Positions 24,204 through 35,215 of a DNA stretch of 64,000 nucleotides are shown in pieces. A program made the translations under genes and the position numbers. Source of the DNA: Bufo bufo (lineage: Eukaryota > Chordata > Amphibia > Anura > Bufonidae); the NCBI RefSeq assembly GCF_905171765.1, contig NC_053391.1:690427257-690491256 (forward strand), given 5' to 3'. The notes under the pieces are model-generated. The model worked only from the letters and a program-made list of their open reading frames with translations, had not been told where the DNA came from and did not search any database. Position 1 is the first letter of the stretch. Every line of letters starts with the position of its first letter.

Positions 24204-25316
24204 TATACAGTGCCCAGATAAATAGCACACACTGCTTTACAGTGCCCAGATAAACAGTATACACTGCTATACAATGCCCGGATAAACAGTATACACTGCT
24301 ATACAGTGCCCAGATAAACAGCATACACGGCTATACAGTGCCCAGATAAATAGCACACACTGCTATACAATGCCCAGATAAACAGCATACACTGCTATAC
24401 AGTGCCCATATAAACAGCACACACTGCTATACAGTGCCCAGGTAAACAGCATACACTGCTATACAGTGCCCGGATAAACAGCATACACTGCTATACAGTG
24501 CCCAGATAAACAGCACACACTGCTATACAGTGCCCAGATAAACAGCACACACTGCTATACAGTGCCCAGATAAACAGCACACACTGCTATACAGTGCCCA
24601 GATAAATAGCACACACTGCTATACAGTGCCCAGGTAAACAGCATACACTGCTATACAGTGCCCATATAAACAGCACACACTGCTATACAGTGCCCATATA
24701 AACAGCATACACTGCTATACAGTGACCAGGTAAACAGCACACACTGCTATACAGTGCCCAGATAAACAGCATACACTGCTATACAGTGCCCAGATAAACA
24801 GTATACACTGCTGTACAGTGACCAGGTAAACAGCATACACTGCTATACAGTGCCCAGGTAAACAGCATACACTGCTATACAATGCCCAGATAAACAGTAT
24901 ACACTGCTATACAGTGCCCAGATAAACAGCACACACTGCTATACAGTGCCCAGATAAACAGCATACACTGCTATACAGTGCCCAGGTAAACAGCACACAC
25001 TGCTATACAGTGCCCAGATAAACAGCATACACTGCTATACAGTGCCCAGATAAATAGCACACACTGCTATACAGTGCCCAGGTAAACAGCACACACTGCT
25101 ATACAGTGCCCAGATAAACAGTATACACTGCTATACAGTGCCCAGGTAAACAGCACACACTGCTATACAGTGCCCAGATAAACAGCATACACTGCTATAC
25201 AGTGCCCAGATAAACAGCATACACTGCTATACAGTGCCCAGGTAAACAGCACACACTGCTATACAGTGCCCAGGTAAACAGCACACACTGCTATACAGTG
25301 CCCGGATAAACAGTGG
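24204..25316 (+). repeat. 32-bp minisatellite, right part
   Basis: Continuation of the array at 18420-18947, about 35 units, with common AGATAAACAGC, AGGTAAACAGC and AGATAAATAGC variants. Confidence 0.95.
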
Positions 25317-25322
25317 TAAGTA

Positions 25323-26487
25323 CAGTTGCAAGAAAAAGTATGTGAACCCTTTGGAATGATATGGATTTCTGCACAAATTGGTCATAAAATGTGATCTGAT
25401 CGTTATCTAAGTCACAACAATAGACAATCACAGTCTGCTTAAACTAATAACACACAAATAATTAAATGTTACCATGTTTTTATTGAACACACCATGTAAA
25501 CATTCACAGTGCAGGTGGAAAAAGTATGTGAACCCCTAGACTAATGACATCTCCAAGAGCTAATTGTAGTGAGGTGTCAGCCAACTGGAGTCCAATCAAT
25601 GAGATGAGATTGGAGGTGTTGGTTACAGCTGCCCTGCCCTATAAAATACAAACACCAGTTCTGGGTTTGCTTTTCACAAGAAGCATTGCCTGATGTGAAT
25701 GATGCCTCGCACAAAAGAGCTCTCAGAAGACCTACGATTAAGAATTGTTGACTTGCATAAAGCTGGAAAGGGTTATAAAAGTATCTCCAAAAACCTTGCT
25801 GTTCATCAGTCCACGGTAAGACAAACTGTCTATAAATGGAGAAAGTTCAGCACTGCTGCTACTCTCCCTAGGAGTGGCCGTCCTGTAAAGATGACTGCAA
25901 GAGCACAGCGCAGACTGCTCAACGAGGTGAAGAAGAATCCAAGAGTGTCAGCTAAAGACTTACAAAAGTCTCTGGCATATGCTAACATCCCTGTTAGCGA
26001 ATCTACGATACGTAAAACACTAAACAAGAATGGATTTCATGGGAGGATACCACAGAGGAAGCCACTGCTGTCCAAAAAAAAGATGCTGTGACATGACCTC
26101 AAGAAAGCGATTCACACCAGACATCCCAAGAATATTGCTGAACTGAAACAGTTCTGTAAAGAGAAATGGTCAAGAATTACTCCTGACCGTTGTGCACGTC
26201 TGATCTGCAACTACAGGGAACGTTTGGTTGAAGTTATTGCTGCCAAACGAAGTTCAACTAGTTATTAAATCCAAGGGTTCACATACTTTTTCCACCTGCA
26301 CTGTTAATGTTTACATGGTGTGTTCAATAAAAACATGGTAACATTTAACTCTTTGTGTGTTATTAGTTTAAGCAGACTGTGATTGTCTATTGTTGTGACT
26401 TAGATGAAGATCAGATCACATTTTATGACCAATTTGTGCAGAAATCCAGATCATTCCAAAGGGTTCACATACTTTCTCTTGCAACTG
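25323..26487 (+). mobile_element. Tc1/mariner element with internal deletion (non-autonomous)
   Basis: Ends CAGTTGCAAGAAAAAGTATG and complement are flanked by TA (25321-25322, 26488-26489). It has IR/DR-type ends: the inner repeat GTGGAAAAAGTATGTGAACCC near 25526 and its complement near 26277 lie about 200 bp inside each end. Total 1,165 bp, against about 1.6 kb for a full Tc1 element. The missing sequence is the catalytic part of the transposase. Confidence 0.93.
25702..26091 (+). pseudogene. Tc1 transposase remnant, DNA-binding half only
   Basis: The frame from 25702 encodes about 129 residues: the paired-type double helix-turn-helix region of Tc1 transposases ([20 protein letters not shown], then [18 protein letters not shown] and SESTIRKTLNKNGFHGR), ending at a TGA after KKKML. 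The next recognisable coding (about 26092-26268) corresponds to the C-terminal tail, including FCKEKWSRITPDRC. The DDE domain between (roughly 170 residues) is gone. Such remnants may still bind the terminal repeats, but cannot catalyse transposition. Confidence 0.9.
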
Positions 26488-26489
26488 TA

Positions 26490-26985
26490 TATGTCTGTAT
26501 TATGGGCAGACATCATGGGGGTACTGCAGCTGGCATTGTGCAACTTGATATTTAGGCAATGTATGGCATTATGTGGGTACTGTGTGGAAGTATTAGTTGT
26601 GCACTATAGGCGGTATTATGTGACCAGTATATGGTGCTGTGGATGGGACACTATACATATGAGGAAGGCTTGGGTGCTGGGGTACGACACTTTAAGATTT
26701 TGTTATAGGTCACAGTGATTTCTATAGATGTCCTGTGATTTATGTATGTGTCAAAAAGTGACCATAAGGTGGCGCCAAAGTCATACAGACAGTTACATCA
26801 TGGAAGATCAGCGCCGTGGCCCACCGACAGGTAAGTATAGGCAGAGGGGACCCTGCACTGTGTAGACTGGATACAATTCAATTGTAACAAACCCTCAGCT
26901 GTGAGAAGGATTACATTTGGATGGGATTTAATCAATATCAGAGATGTTACGTATTTCGGAGCTGTGGTGAATTAGCTGACTGGCA
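26490..26985. other. Low-complexity-free spacer, no gene recognised
   Basis: I see no coding gene or clear element. One perfect consensus splice-donor sequence, CAGGTAAGTAT, is at 26828-26838, in a context (CCACCGACAGG) resembling the palindromic elements elsewhere in the window. Confidence 0.4.
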
Positions 26986-26989
26986 GAGG

Positions 26990-27085
26990 GTGTAGGACCT
27001 CCCCCCACCCCCTTCCTGATGAGATATTGATGGCCTATCCTGAGGTCATCAATAGTAAAATCCTGGACAACCCCTTTAAGGACTT
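26990..27085 (-). repeat. Fragment of a frog MITE family (TTAAAGGGGTTGTCC ends)
   Basis: Contains TATTGATGGCCTATCCTGAG and ends GGACAACCCCTTTAA. A related copy is at 43341-43560 (TATTGATGACCTATCCTCAG), and the same terminal sequence occurs at 54925. Confidence 0.6.
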
Positions 27086-27137
27086 TTTCTGCTTTGTACT
27101 ATGCCTTTTAGATAAGTGCCTACTGTTAGGGTGGGTA

Positions 27138-27382
27138 CAGGGGTGTAGCTAAAGGCTTATGGGCCCTGGTGCAGGAGTTTAGCTTGGACCCCTCAATACT
27201 TTGGGGTAAGGGGCAGGGGTGCATCTAGCCTTTCTGCTGCCTGAGGCAAAAAAGTAAGTGCTCACTGGTATTCACTTTATAAGACGCACTGCATCCTAAA
27301 AAAAGAAACATACAATACTTGGTGGTGCGCCCAGTGGGCTCCCCTGGCTTCAACCGCGGTGACCCCTATAGCTACGCCCCTT
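27138..27382. mobile_element. hAT-type MITE with 8-bp target duplication
   Basis: A perfect 8-bp direct repeat GGTGGGTA flanks it (27130-27137 and 27383-27390). Ends are CAGGGGTGTAGCTA and, on the other strand, AAGGGGCGTAGCTA. An 8-bp duplication and CAGGGG ends identify the hAT superfamily. No transposase. Confidence 0.88.
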
Positions 27383-27390
27383 GGTGGGTA

Positions 27391-28176
27391 CCTGACTGCA
27401 AAGACTCCCTTTGATTAGCTGCCATCTGTGGAGGAACCCTGCAGATAGTGTTCAATACCCCTGCAGCGCCACCACAGGATAAGTGGAGTATGACACAGTT
27501 CTCATCTCAGAGAACTGTCATGGAAGGACGTCCCGGGTCCTCCAGAGTGAGAGACACTCTTTCTAAGCACTCTACGCTCTGGCAGGTCCTGAATTAGGGT
27601 CTGGACTCTATATGACATCACCATCGTCCCTGTATATAATTCCATACACTGTAGAGGAATTACATAGTATGAGTGAGGTTCCCCTTTAATACTTTCTGGT
27701 TTACGCCCCCGTCCGCCGTGCATCAGACACAGGGTTACCAGCGGGCAGCGACCGTCACATGGCGAGACTGATATCAGGTGCACAGGTTTCTCATTACAAG
27801 CTCAGATCTGCCAGACCTGCTGGCAGCGGGCACCGCCATCTCATGGGTCCCCGAGGCTCAGGTGACTGCAGGACATCGGTCAGGAATGAGAAGTGAAATG
27901 TCACCATGTGGGGGCCATGACTACAGGCCCACCCAGTGGGTGACTCTGCGGCACCCATCATGTCAGGGACCTGCAGGACCTTCACCACTGAACTACAGAA
28001 GGAGAGCGGTCATGTCCTGAATACTGGACCTGTGCCCCCCAACAAATGCCAACCGCTGCCCGCAGCCCCAGGACTGTACTGTATACAGGGGGAGTCAGAT
28101 GTTAGGAACCATTACACACATCGGACACCGGGCACCAGTCATAATAGGTAAAACCCCCATCATCTCCTAAGACAAA
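27391..28176. other. Spacer with no recognised gene or repeat
   Basis: About 790 bp of ordinary composition. Short open frames on both strands show no domain I recognise, and I see no splice-framed exon. Confidence 0.4.
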
Positions 28177-28178
28177 TA

Positions 28179-29769
28179 CAAACCGGATTCCAAAAAAGTT
28201 GGGACACTAAACAAATTGTGAATAAAAACTGAATGCAATGATGTGGAGATGGCAAATGTCAATATTTTATTTGTAATAGAACGTAGATGACAGATCAAAC
28301 GTTTAATCCGAATAAATGTATCATTTTAAAGGAAAAATTCATTGATTCCAATTTTCACGGTGTCAACAAATCCCAAAAAAGTTGGGACAAGTAGCAATAA
28401 GAGGCTGGAAAAAGTAAATTTGAGCATAACGAAGAGCTGGAAGACCAATTAACACTAATTAGGTCAATTGGCAACATGATTGGGTATAAAAAGAGCTTCT
28501 CAGAGGGGCAGTGTCTCTCAGAATCCAAGATGGGTAGAGGATCATCAATTCCCACAATGTTGCGCAGAAAGATAGTGGAGCAATATCAGAAAGGTGTTAC
28601 CCAGCGAAAAATTGCAAAGACTTTGCATCTATCATCAACTGTGCATAACATCATCCGAAGATTCAGAGAATCTGGAACAATCTCTGTGCGTAAGGGTCAA
28701 GGCCGTAAAACCATACTGGATGCCCGTGATCTCCGGGCCCTTAAACGACACTGCACCACAAACAGGAATACTACTGTAAAGGAGATCACAGAATGGGCTC
28801 AGGAATACTTCCAGAAACCATTGTCAGTGAACACAATCCACCGTGCCATCCGCCGTTGCCAGCTGAAACTCTACAGTGCAAAGAAGAAGCCATTTCTAAG
28901 CAAGATCCACAAGCTGAGGCGTTTTCACTGGGCCAGGGATCATTTAAAATGGAGTGTGGCAAAATGGAAGACTGTTCTGTGGTCAGACGGGTCACGATTC
29001 AAAGTTCTTTTTGGAAATCTGGGACGCCATGTCATCCGGACCAAAGAGGACAAGGACAACCCAAGTTGTTATCAACGCTCAGTTCAGAAGCCTGCATCTC
29101 TGATGGTATGGGGTTGCATGAGTGCGTGTGGCATGGGCAGCTTGCATGTCTGGAAAGGCACCATCAATGCAGAAAAATATATTCAGGTTCTAGAACAACA
29201 TCTGCTTCCATCCAGACGTCATCTCTTTCAGGGAAGACCCTGCATTTTTCAACAAGATAATGCCAGACCACATTCTGCATCAATCACAACATCATGGCTG
29301 CGTAGGAGAAGGATCCAGGTACTGAAATGGCCAGTCTGCAGTCCAGATCTTTCACCTATAGAGAACATTTGGCGCATCATAAAGAGGAAGGTGCAACAAA
29401 GAAGGCCCAAGACGATGGAACAGTTAGAGGCCTGGATTAGACAAGAATGGGAGAGCATTCCTATTTCTAAACTTGAGAAACTGGTCTCCTCGGTCCCCAG
29501 ACGTCTGTTGAGTGTTGTAAGAAGAAGGGGAGATGCCACACAGTGGGGAAAATGGCCTTGTCCCAACTTTTTGGGGATTTGTTGACACCATGAAATTCTG
29601 ATTCAACATATTTTTCCCTTAAAATGGTACATTTTCTCAGTTTAAACTTTTGTTCCGTGATTTATGTTCTATTCTGAATAAAATATTAGAAGTTGGCACC
29701 TCCACATCATTGCATTCAGTTTTTATTCACGATTTGTATAGTGTCCCAACTTTTTTGGAATCCGGTTTG
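28179..29769 (+). mobile_element. Tc1-type transposon with apparently complete transposase
   Basis: Ends CAAACCGGATTCCAAAAAAG and complement are flanked by TA (28177-28178, 29770-29771). Inner direct repeats (AAATCCCAAAAAAGTTGGGA near 28368 and its complement near 29562) give the IR/DR structure with ~210-bp arms. Length 1,591 bp is full size for a Tc1 element. Confidence 0.95.
28530..29585 (+). CDS. Tc1-family transposase, DD34E
   Basis: A cut-and-paste transposase acting in the nucleus on the inverted ends of its own element. I start at the ATG at 28530 (MGRGSSIP), as in related Tc1 proteins, giving 351 residues, close to the family's usual 340-350. An in-frame ATG 54 bp upstream is less likely. 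N-terminal paired-like helix-turn-helix domains cover roughly residues 10-115. The catalytic triad is D153 (LWSDGSRF), D243 (FQQDNARPHS) and E278 (SPIENIW), with exactly 34 residues between the last two. The glycine of SDGS replaces the more common E, and the first HTH (LHLSSTVHNII) seems one residue short compared with the usual LSSSTVHNI. Either may reduce activity. No stop or frameshift is visible. Confidence 0.92.
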   Translation: MGRGSSIPTMLRRKIVEQYQKGVTQRKIAKTLHLSSTVHNIIRRFRESGTISVRKGQGRKTILDARDLRALKRHCTTNRNTTVKEITEWAQEYFQKPLSVNTIHRAIRRCQLKLYSAKKKPFLSKIHKLRRFHWARDHLKWSVAKWKTVLWSDGSRFKVLFGNLGRHVIRTKEDKDNPSCYQRSVQKPASLMVWGCMSACGMGSLHVWKGTINAEKYIQVLEQHLLPSRRHLFQGRPCIFQQDNARPHSASITTSWLRRRRIQVLKWPVCSPDLSPIENIWRIIKRKVQQRRPKTMEQLEAWIRQEWESIPISKLEKLVSSVPRRLLSVVRRRGDATQWGKWPCPNFLGIC

Positions 29770-29801
29770 TATTAAATGATATACTGTACGTATTGTAAAC
29801 C

Positions 29802-30964
29802 TGTCACGGCCATGGTCATGGCCGTGACTCCTTTACTGCATGCGGTTGCCTGCGGTCTGGTTTAGTTGTTTAACCACAGGTGAGGGCCACTAGTGTGTAG
29901 CCTCACTTGTGGTTGCCGCGGGCAACAAGAAGTTGGGTATTGTCGCAGTAGAGCAGCCTGAGCTGGTGCTAGGCAGCTTGCGGCAATGTTCATGCGGTTG
30001 CACCTAGCAACCTCTCTGTTAGGTGAGTGTGTGTATGTTATGCACTTTGTATGTCTGGTGTGCACTAGGTTTATGTTAGGTGTGCACTGTGACACTTCCC
30101 TTCACTTGTGGCTGCCCGTGGCAACGTTTGGTATGTGTACATGTGGTGGCAGTGTCTCGGCCTTCTGGCTGACTCCCAGGACATGGTTGCCACCCATGTC
30201 GTTGCCTGCGGTAACAGCTACAGTGTGATGTGCATTTAAACACTTCCCCTTTAAGTGGTTTCACTCCCTGTTAGTGTTGGAAGGGTTAATTCCCTCTCCT
30301 GTGTGTGTCTGTGTGGGTGTGGCCACTTTGGGCTATAAAGCCTCTTTGGAGATCTGAAGCTGAGGGGTTCTTCAGCCATGCTTTGCTGGAGACACCCTCC
30401 TGGTATTTCCATCTGCCAGTGGGGGCCACCCTTGTGGTCATAAACAAATTGTGATGTATTGTTTATACACAATGTTATGAGGATGTGTTTGTGTGTCATG
30501 TCTATTCTTTGCAGCGTATGGTTTCCTGGTGTCCTGTGTGGTGTGTGTGCTCTGTCGTTTGTGTTTGTGGACAGTAGCACTGATACTTGGGTCCCAGGCC
30601 CTGTGTCTGTGGCAGGTGGGTGTTAGTACTAGTTGCACTTACCTGCCATTGCCATATGCCTGTTTCCGTTTCCCCTGTCTTTATAGTTTGGCCATCTTTA
30701 GACTCCTATTTCTCCATGTCCAGGAGGAACAGGTAGTCTACCCAGCTCCTAGCGTAGGGACCGGCGGAGGGCGAGTAGGGACCCGAGGTTCCAGAGCATG
30801 AGTCCTCCTACCTTCAAGGTCGGCTCATGTCGCTAGGAGTTAGGGTCAGATTAGGGAGGCAATAGGAGGTGACCTGCTCCCTAGTTCTGTGGTTCTGGCC
30901 AAGACGTGACTACCATCCTCTGTCATCGCACGGCTGAGGGTTTTCCCCATCCTCAGCCGTGACA
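29802..30964 (+). mobile_element. Solo LTR (1,163 bp)
   Basis: Begins TGTCACGGCCATGG and ends CAGCCGTGACA, flanked by a perfect 5-bp duplication AAACC (29797-29801, 30965-30969). A TATA-like CTATAAAG near 30333 would be the U3 promoter. No internal coding sequence, so it is the product of LTR-LTR recombination. Probably Ty3/gypsy type, as judged by the TGTCAC...GTGACA ends. Confidence 0.88.
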
Positions 30965-31032
30965 AAACCACTGATGACCCCACAATGTCCTATCACTGCC
31001 CTAGACCACCAGGGATGTCTTTAACGACTTCC

Positions 31033-31562
31033 TGTCACCACCAGACATCTGAGAAGCTCTGACAGACGTCCTTCAGAACCTCCTTCTTGAGGTTCCTTTT
31101 GTTTTGCTTTCATTTTCTCATCTCGTTAGCTTCTCTCAGCTGTCATGTAGTTGCACTGATTGCATCCCTTTAAATCCCTTCCCATACTGCATCACTTTGC
31201 GGTTTATACAACTTCCTGGAGTATATGCATGCTGGATGCTACTACTGAGTCTTCTACAGATAAGTTTTGTTTATTCATTTGTATTTTCCTGTTTGCTGGA
31301 TCCCAGGAGACCCTGACTCCCTCCGTATCAAGTGTAGGGAGCCGGTGGTCGTGTCCCCTCATTATTATAGGGTGTTCAGGGGTTATTCAGTCGAGGTACG
31401 AGGATATGCGATCTTCTACCATTGAGAATTTTGCATAGGCTGAGCAGTTTAGGGAGAGAGCCAGTTCTGTTGCAGGGCTATCCCTTTGGTTCCTTAGTTT
31501 TGGATCCAGTCAGCCGGATCTTCCTTTTGTGTCTTCTAGTTTGCTGTACACCATCCGTGACA
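31033..31562 (+). repeat. 5' LTR of gypsy copy 2
   Basis: TGTCACCACC...CATCCGTGACA, 530 bp, the same length as the 3' LTR, with only a handful of substitutions between them. Confidence 0.95.
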
Positions 31563-31590
31563 TTATAAACCGCCAAAACCGTCTTAAGCA

Positions 31591-32104
31591 TGAATCCGGT
31601 TTCAACCTTGATTGACCGCATGCAGGGTCTTTCACTGGAGGTAGAAGATCTCTGGAAAACTGTCTCTCAGTTTGAGGTGACCGTTTCTGCTTGCGTTCAT
31701 GGAGTTTGTTCTGAGCCTAAGATCTTGCTTCCGTCATACGTTCTCCGGGGGTAGTGAGAATTTTGTTCGTTTTAGAGAGGCTTGCAAACTCCATTTTCGC
31801 TTACTTCCCCATTCCTCTGGTGATGAGGAGCGGAGGGTGGGGATCATCATCTCGCTGCTCAGGGATAACGCTCAGTCTTGGGCTTTTTCGCTGCCGGTGG
31901 GGGCACGACCCCTCCGTTCAGTGGATGAATTTTTTTTAGCCCTGGGTCAGATATATGATGATCCGGATCGTATTGCTCTGGCTGAGTCTAGACTACGTCT
32001 TTTATGCCAGGGTAAACAATCCGCAGAGATATACTGCTCAGAATTTCGGAGATGGGCAGCTGATACTGGTTGGAATGATGCTGCACTCCGAAGTCAATTT
32101 TGCG
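31591..32104 (+). pseudogene. gag fragment of gypsy copy 2
   Basis: The N-terminal part of gag, colinear with copy 1 from 19496. A small insertion near 31735 (CCGTCATACG against CCGGATACG) breaks the frame, after which the reading continues in the 31699-32169 frame (MEFVLSLRSCFRHT, then SGGSENFVRFREACKLHFRLLP). It retains the ~40-bp block that is deleted in copy 1. The nucleocapsid zinc knuckle is lost through the internal deletion. Confidence 0.85.
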
Positions 32105-33718
32105 ATGGTCTTTGTTCTTTTCAAGGTTTAATTTTGTTGTCACCTTCCGCCCTGGGGTTAAGAATGTGAAGGCGGATGCCCTGTCACGTTGTTTTTTCCG
32201 GGAGGTGAGAATTTTGAAGACCCGGGTCCCATTTTGGCTGAAGGTGTGGTGGTTTCTGCTCTTTATCCTGAATTGGAGGCAGAGGTTCAGGTAGCCCAGT
32301 CAGAGGCTCCTGATCTTTGTCCTCCTGGGAGGTTGTTTGTGCCTCTCGCTTTAAGACACAGGATTTTTAAGGAGCACCACGATACTGTCCTTGCTGGGCA
32401 CCCGGGGGCAAGAGCCACAGTGGATCTCATCGCTCGGAGATTCTGGTGGCCGGCGCTTCGTAAGTCGGTTGAGGGTTTTGTGGCAGCCTGCGAGACCTGC
32501 GCTCGTGCCAAAGTCCCTCATTCACGGCCATCAGGTCCTCTCCTTCCGTTACCCATTCCTTCCCTTCCTTGGACACATCTGTCCATGGACTTCATTACCG
32601 ACCTGCCTCGTTCCTCGGGGAAGACTGTGATTCTGGTGGTGGTGGACCGTTTTAGCAAAATGGTGCATTTCATTCCTTTTCCTGGCTTGCCCAATGCTAA
32701 GACGCTGGCGCAGGCATTTATTGATCACATTGTCAAATTGCATGGTATTCCTTCAGACATAGTCTCTGATAGGGGCACACAGTTTGTTTCCAGATTCTGG
32801 AAGGCTTTCTGTTCTCGCTTGGGGGTTCGGTTGTCATTCTCTTCTGCTTTCCACCCGCAGTCGAATGGTCAGACAGAGCGCGTCAATCAGAATCTGGAGA
32901 CATATCTGCGCTGTTTTGTGGCGGAGAATCAGGAGGATTGGTGTTCTTTTTTGTCCCTTGCTGAGTTTGCTTTAAATAACCGTCGTTAGGAGTCCTCTGA
33001 TAAGTCACCATTTTTTGGTGCATATGGGTTTCATCCGCAGTTTGGGACATTCTCTGGAGAGAGGTCTTCTGGTTTACCTGATGAGGACAGATTCTCCTCA
33101 TCTTTGTCATCGATTTGGCATAAGATTCAGGATAATCTAAAGAGCATGAGTAAGAGATATAAGCGTGTGGCGGATAAGAGATGTGTGCCTGGTCCAGGCC
33201 TAAATGTTGGTGATCTGGTTTGGTTGTCTACTAAGAATATCAAATTGAAGGTTCCCTCCTGGAAGTTGGGTCCTAAGTTTATTGGGCCTTACAAAATCTT
33301 GTCCGTCATCAATCCTGTTGCCTACCGTCTTGATCTTCCTCAGACTTGGAAGATCCATAATGTTTTTCATAAGTCCTTATTAAAACCTTATGTCCAACCC
33401 ATTGTACCCTCGTCTTTGCCTCCTCCTCCGATTATGGTTGATGGTAATCTTGAATTTCAGGTATCTAGGATTGTGGATTCTCGTGTTGTCCGCGGTTCTC
33501 TCCAGTACCTCGTTCATTGGGAGGGTTATGGTCCTGAGGAGAGGATGTGGGTCCCAGTGACGGACATTAAGGCCACTCGTCTCATCAGGGCTTTCCATAG
33601 GTCCCATCCTGAGAAGGTGGGCTCTGAGTGTCCGGAGTCCACTCGTAGAAGGAGGGGTACTGTCACCACCCGACATCTGAGAAGCTCTGACAGACGTCCT
33701 TCAGAACCTCCTTCTTGA
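32105..33718 (+). pseudogene. RNase H end, integrase and chromodomain of gypsy copy 2
   Basis: After the deletion junction the RNase H end (VKADALSR) is followed by integrase: the zinc region with [11 protein letters not shown] and CETCARAK, and the DDE residues in [15 protein letters not shown] and QTERVNQ. A TAG at about 32987-32989 (context CGTCGTTAGGAG, where copy 1 has a sense codon) stops it. The frame is open again from 33104 to 33718 with the chromodomain (SRIVDSRVVRG...WEGYGPEERMW). It cannot be translated as one protein and depends on no upstream RT, so it is non-autonomous. Confidence 0.92.
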
Positions 33719-34190
33719 GGTTCCTTTTGTTTTGCTTTCATTTTCTCATCTCGTTAGCCTCTCTCAGCTGTCATGTAGTTGCACTGATTGCATCCTTTTA
33801 AATCCCTTCCCATACTGCATCACTTTGCGGTTTATGCAACTTCCTGGAGTATATGCATGCTGGATGCTACTACTGAGTCTTCTACAGATAAGTTTTGTTT
33901 ATTCATTTGTATTTTCCTGTTTGCTGGATCCCAGGAGACCCTGATTCCCTCTGTATCAAGTGTAGGGAGCCGGTGGTCGTGTCCCCTCACTATTATAGGG
34001 TGTTCAGGGGATATTCAGTCGAGGTACGAGGATATGCGATCTTCTACCATTGAGAATTTTGCATAGGCTGAGCAGTTTAGGGAGAGAGCCAGTTCTGTTG
34101 CAGGGCTATCCCTTTGGTTCCTTAGTTTTGGATCCAGTCAGCCGGATCTTCCTTTTGTGTCTTCTAGTTTGCTGTACACCTTCCGTGACA
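33661..34190 (+). repeat. 3' LTR of gypsy copy 2
   Basis: 530 bp, TGTCACCACC...CTTCCGTGACA, preceded by the purine tract AGAAGGAGGGG (about 33647-33657). Confidence 0.95.
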
Positions 34191-34199
34191 CTTCCTGAC

Positions 34200-34815
34200 T
34201 CAAAATCACCTGGAATGTTTCCTGTACCCCCTCACTACAGGAGACCACCAGGGATGTCACCTTCACCTCCTCACTATGTTATACCACCAGGGATGTCACC
34301 TTCCCCCCCTTACTACACGAGACCACCAGGGATCTCAACTTCACCCTTTCACTACACGAGACCACCAGGGATGTCACCTTCACCTCCTCACTATGTTATA
34401 CCACCAGGGATGTCACCTTCACCCCCTCACTACACGAGACCACCAGGGATGTCACCACCTCCTCACTATGTTATATCACCAGGGATGTCACCTTCACCCC
34501 CTCACTACACGAGACCACCAGGGATGTCACCTTTACCCCCTCACTACACGAGACCAACAGGGATGTCACCTTCACCCCCTCACTACACGAGACCACCAGG
34601 GATGTCACCTTCACCCCTCACTATACGAGACCACCAGGGATGTCACCTTAACCCCCTCACTACACGAGACCACCAGGGATGTCACCTTCACCCCCTCACT
34701 ACACGAGACCACCAGGGATGTCACCTTCACCGCTCACTATACGAGACCACCAGGGATGTAACCTTCACCCCCTCATTATACGAGACCACCAGCGATGTCA
34801 CCTTTAACTCCTTCC
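34200..34815 (+). repeat. 39-bp minisatellite
   Basis: About 15 units of CCACCAGGGATGTCACCTTC followed by ACCCCCTCACTACACGAGA. The period is 39 bp, a multiple of three, so the plus strand reads as a proline-rich PPGMSPSPPHYTR repeat in an open frame. I treat it as non-coding. Confidence 0.93.
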
Positions 34816-34969
34816 TGACTCTAGACTCTATCTATCTATCTTTCTGACCCCCCTCATATATTACACTGTAAACTGCTGCAGAGTTCAGTGAGCGCCATGT
34901 ACTGTACCTGGAGGAGTCTGGACACCATTTACTCAAGAGCTGTAATCATATACCGCATACAAGAGCTTA

Positions 34970-35215
34970 TCTACCGCAGGTGTGCTAGACTATGCTGATG
35001 GACTGTGTATCTAAGCCTATTGTGTGATACTGTCTGTTAAGCTGTGTATCTAATCCTATCGTGTCTGATACTGTCTGCTGAGCTGTGTATCTAATCCTAT
35101 CCTGTGTGATACTGACTGCTGAGCTGTGTATCTAATCCTCTCCTGTGTGATACTGTCTGCTGAGCTGTGTATCTAATCCTATCCTGTGTGATACTGTCTG
35201 CTGAGCTGTGTATCT
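34970..35215 (+). repeat. 41-bp minisatellite, left part
   Basis: Unit CTGTGTATCTAATCCTATCC followed by TGTGTGATACTGTCTGCTGAG (41 bp). Split by the insertion at 35216. Confidence 0.92.

Larger units (their letters stand above)
31033..34190 (+). mobile_element. Chromodomain Ty3/gypsy element, copy 2 (internally deleted)
   Basis: Two 530-bp LTRs with a perfect target duplication CTTCC (31028-31032, 34191-34195). The internal region is 2,098 bp against 4,205 bp in copy 1. The end of gag, the protease, and nearly all of reverse transcriptase/RNase H are missing. Gag is joined to the RNase H end at ATGGTCTTT (32105-32113). The two LTRs are far more alike than those of copy 1, so this insertion is younger. 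The LTRs are of a different subfamily from copy 1, although the internal regions are close. Confidence 0.95.

Noticed and set aside
34050..34847. Proline-rich open frame (PPGMSPSPPHYTR repeats)
   Set aside because: The period of 39 bp keeps any frame open; no start context, no flanking domain, and a second frame is also open.
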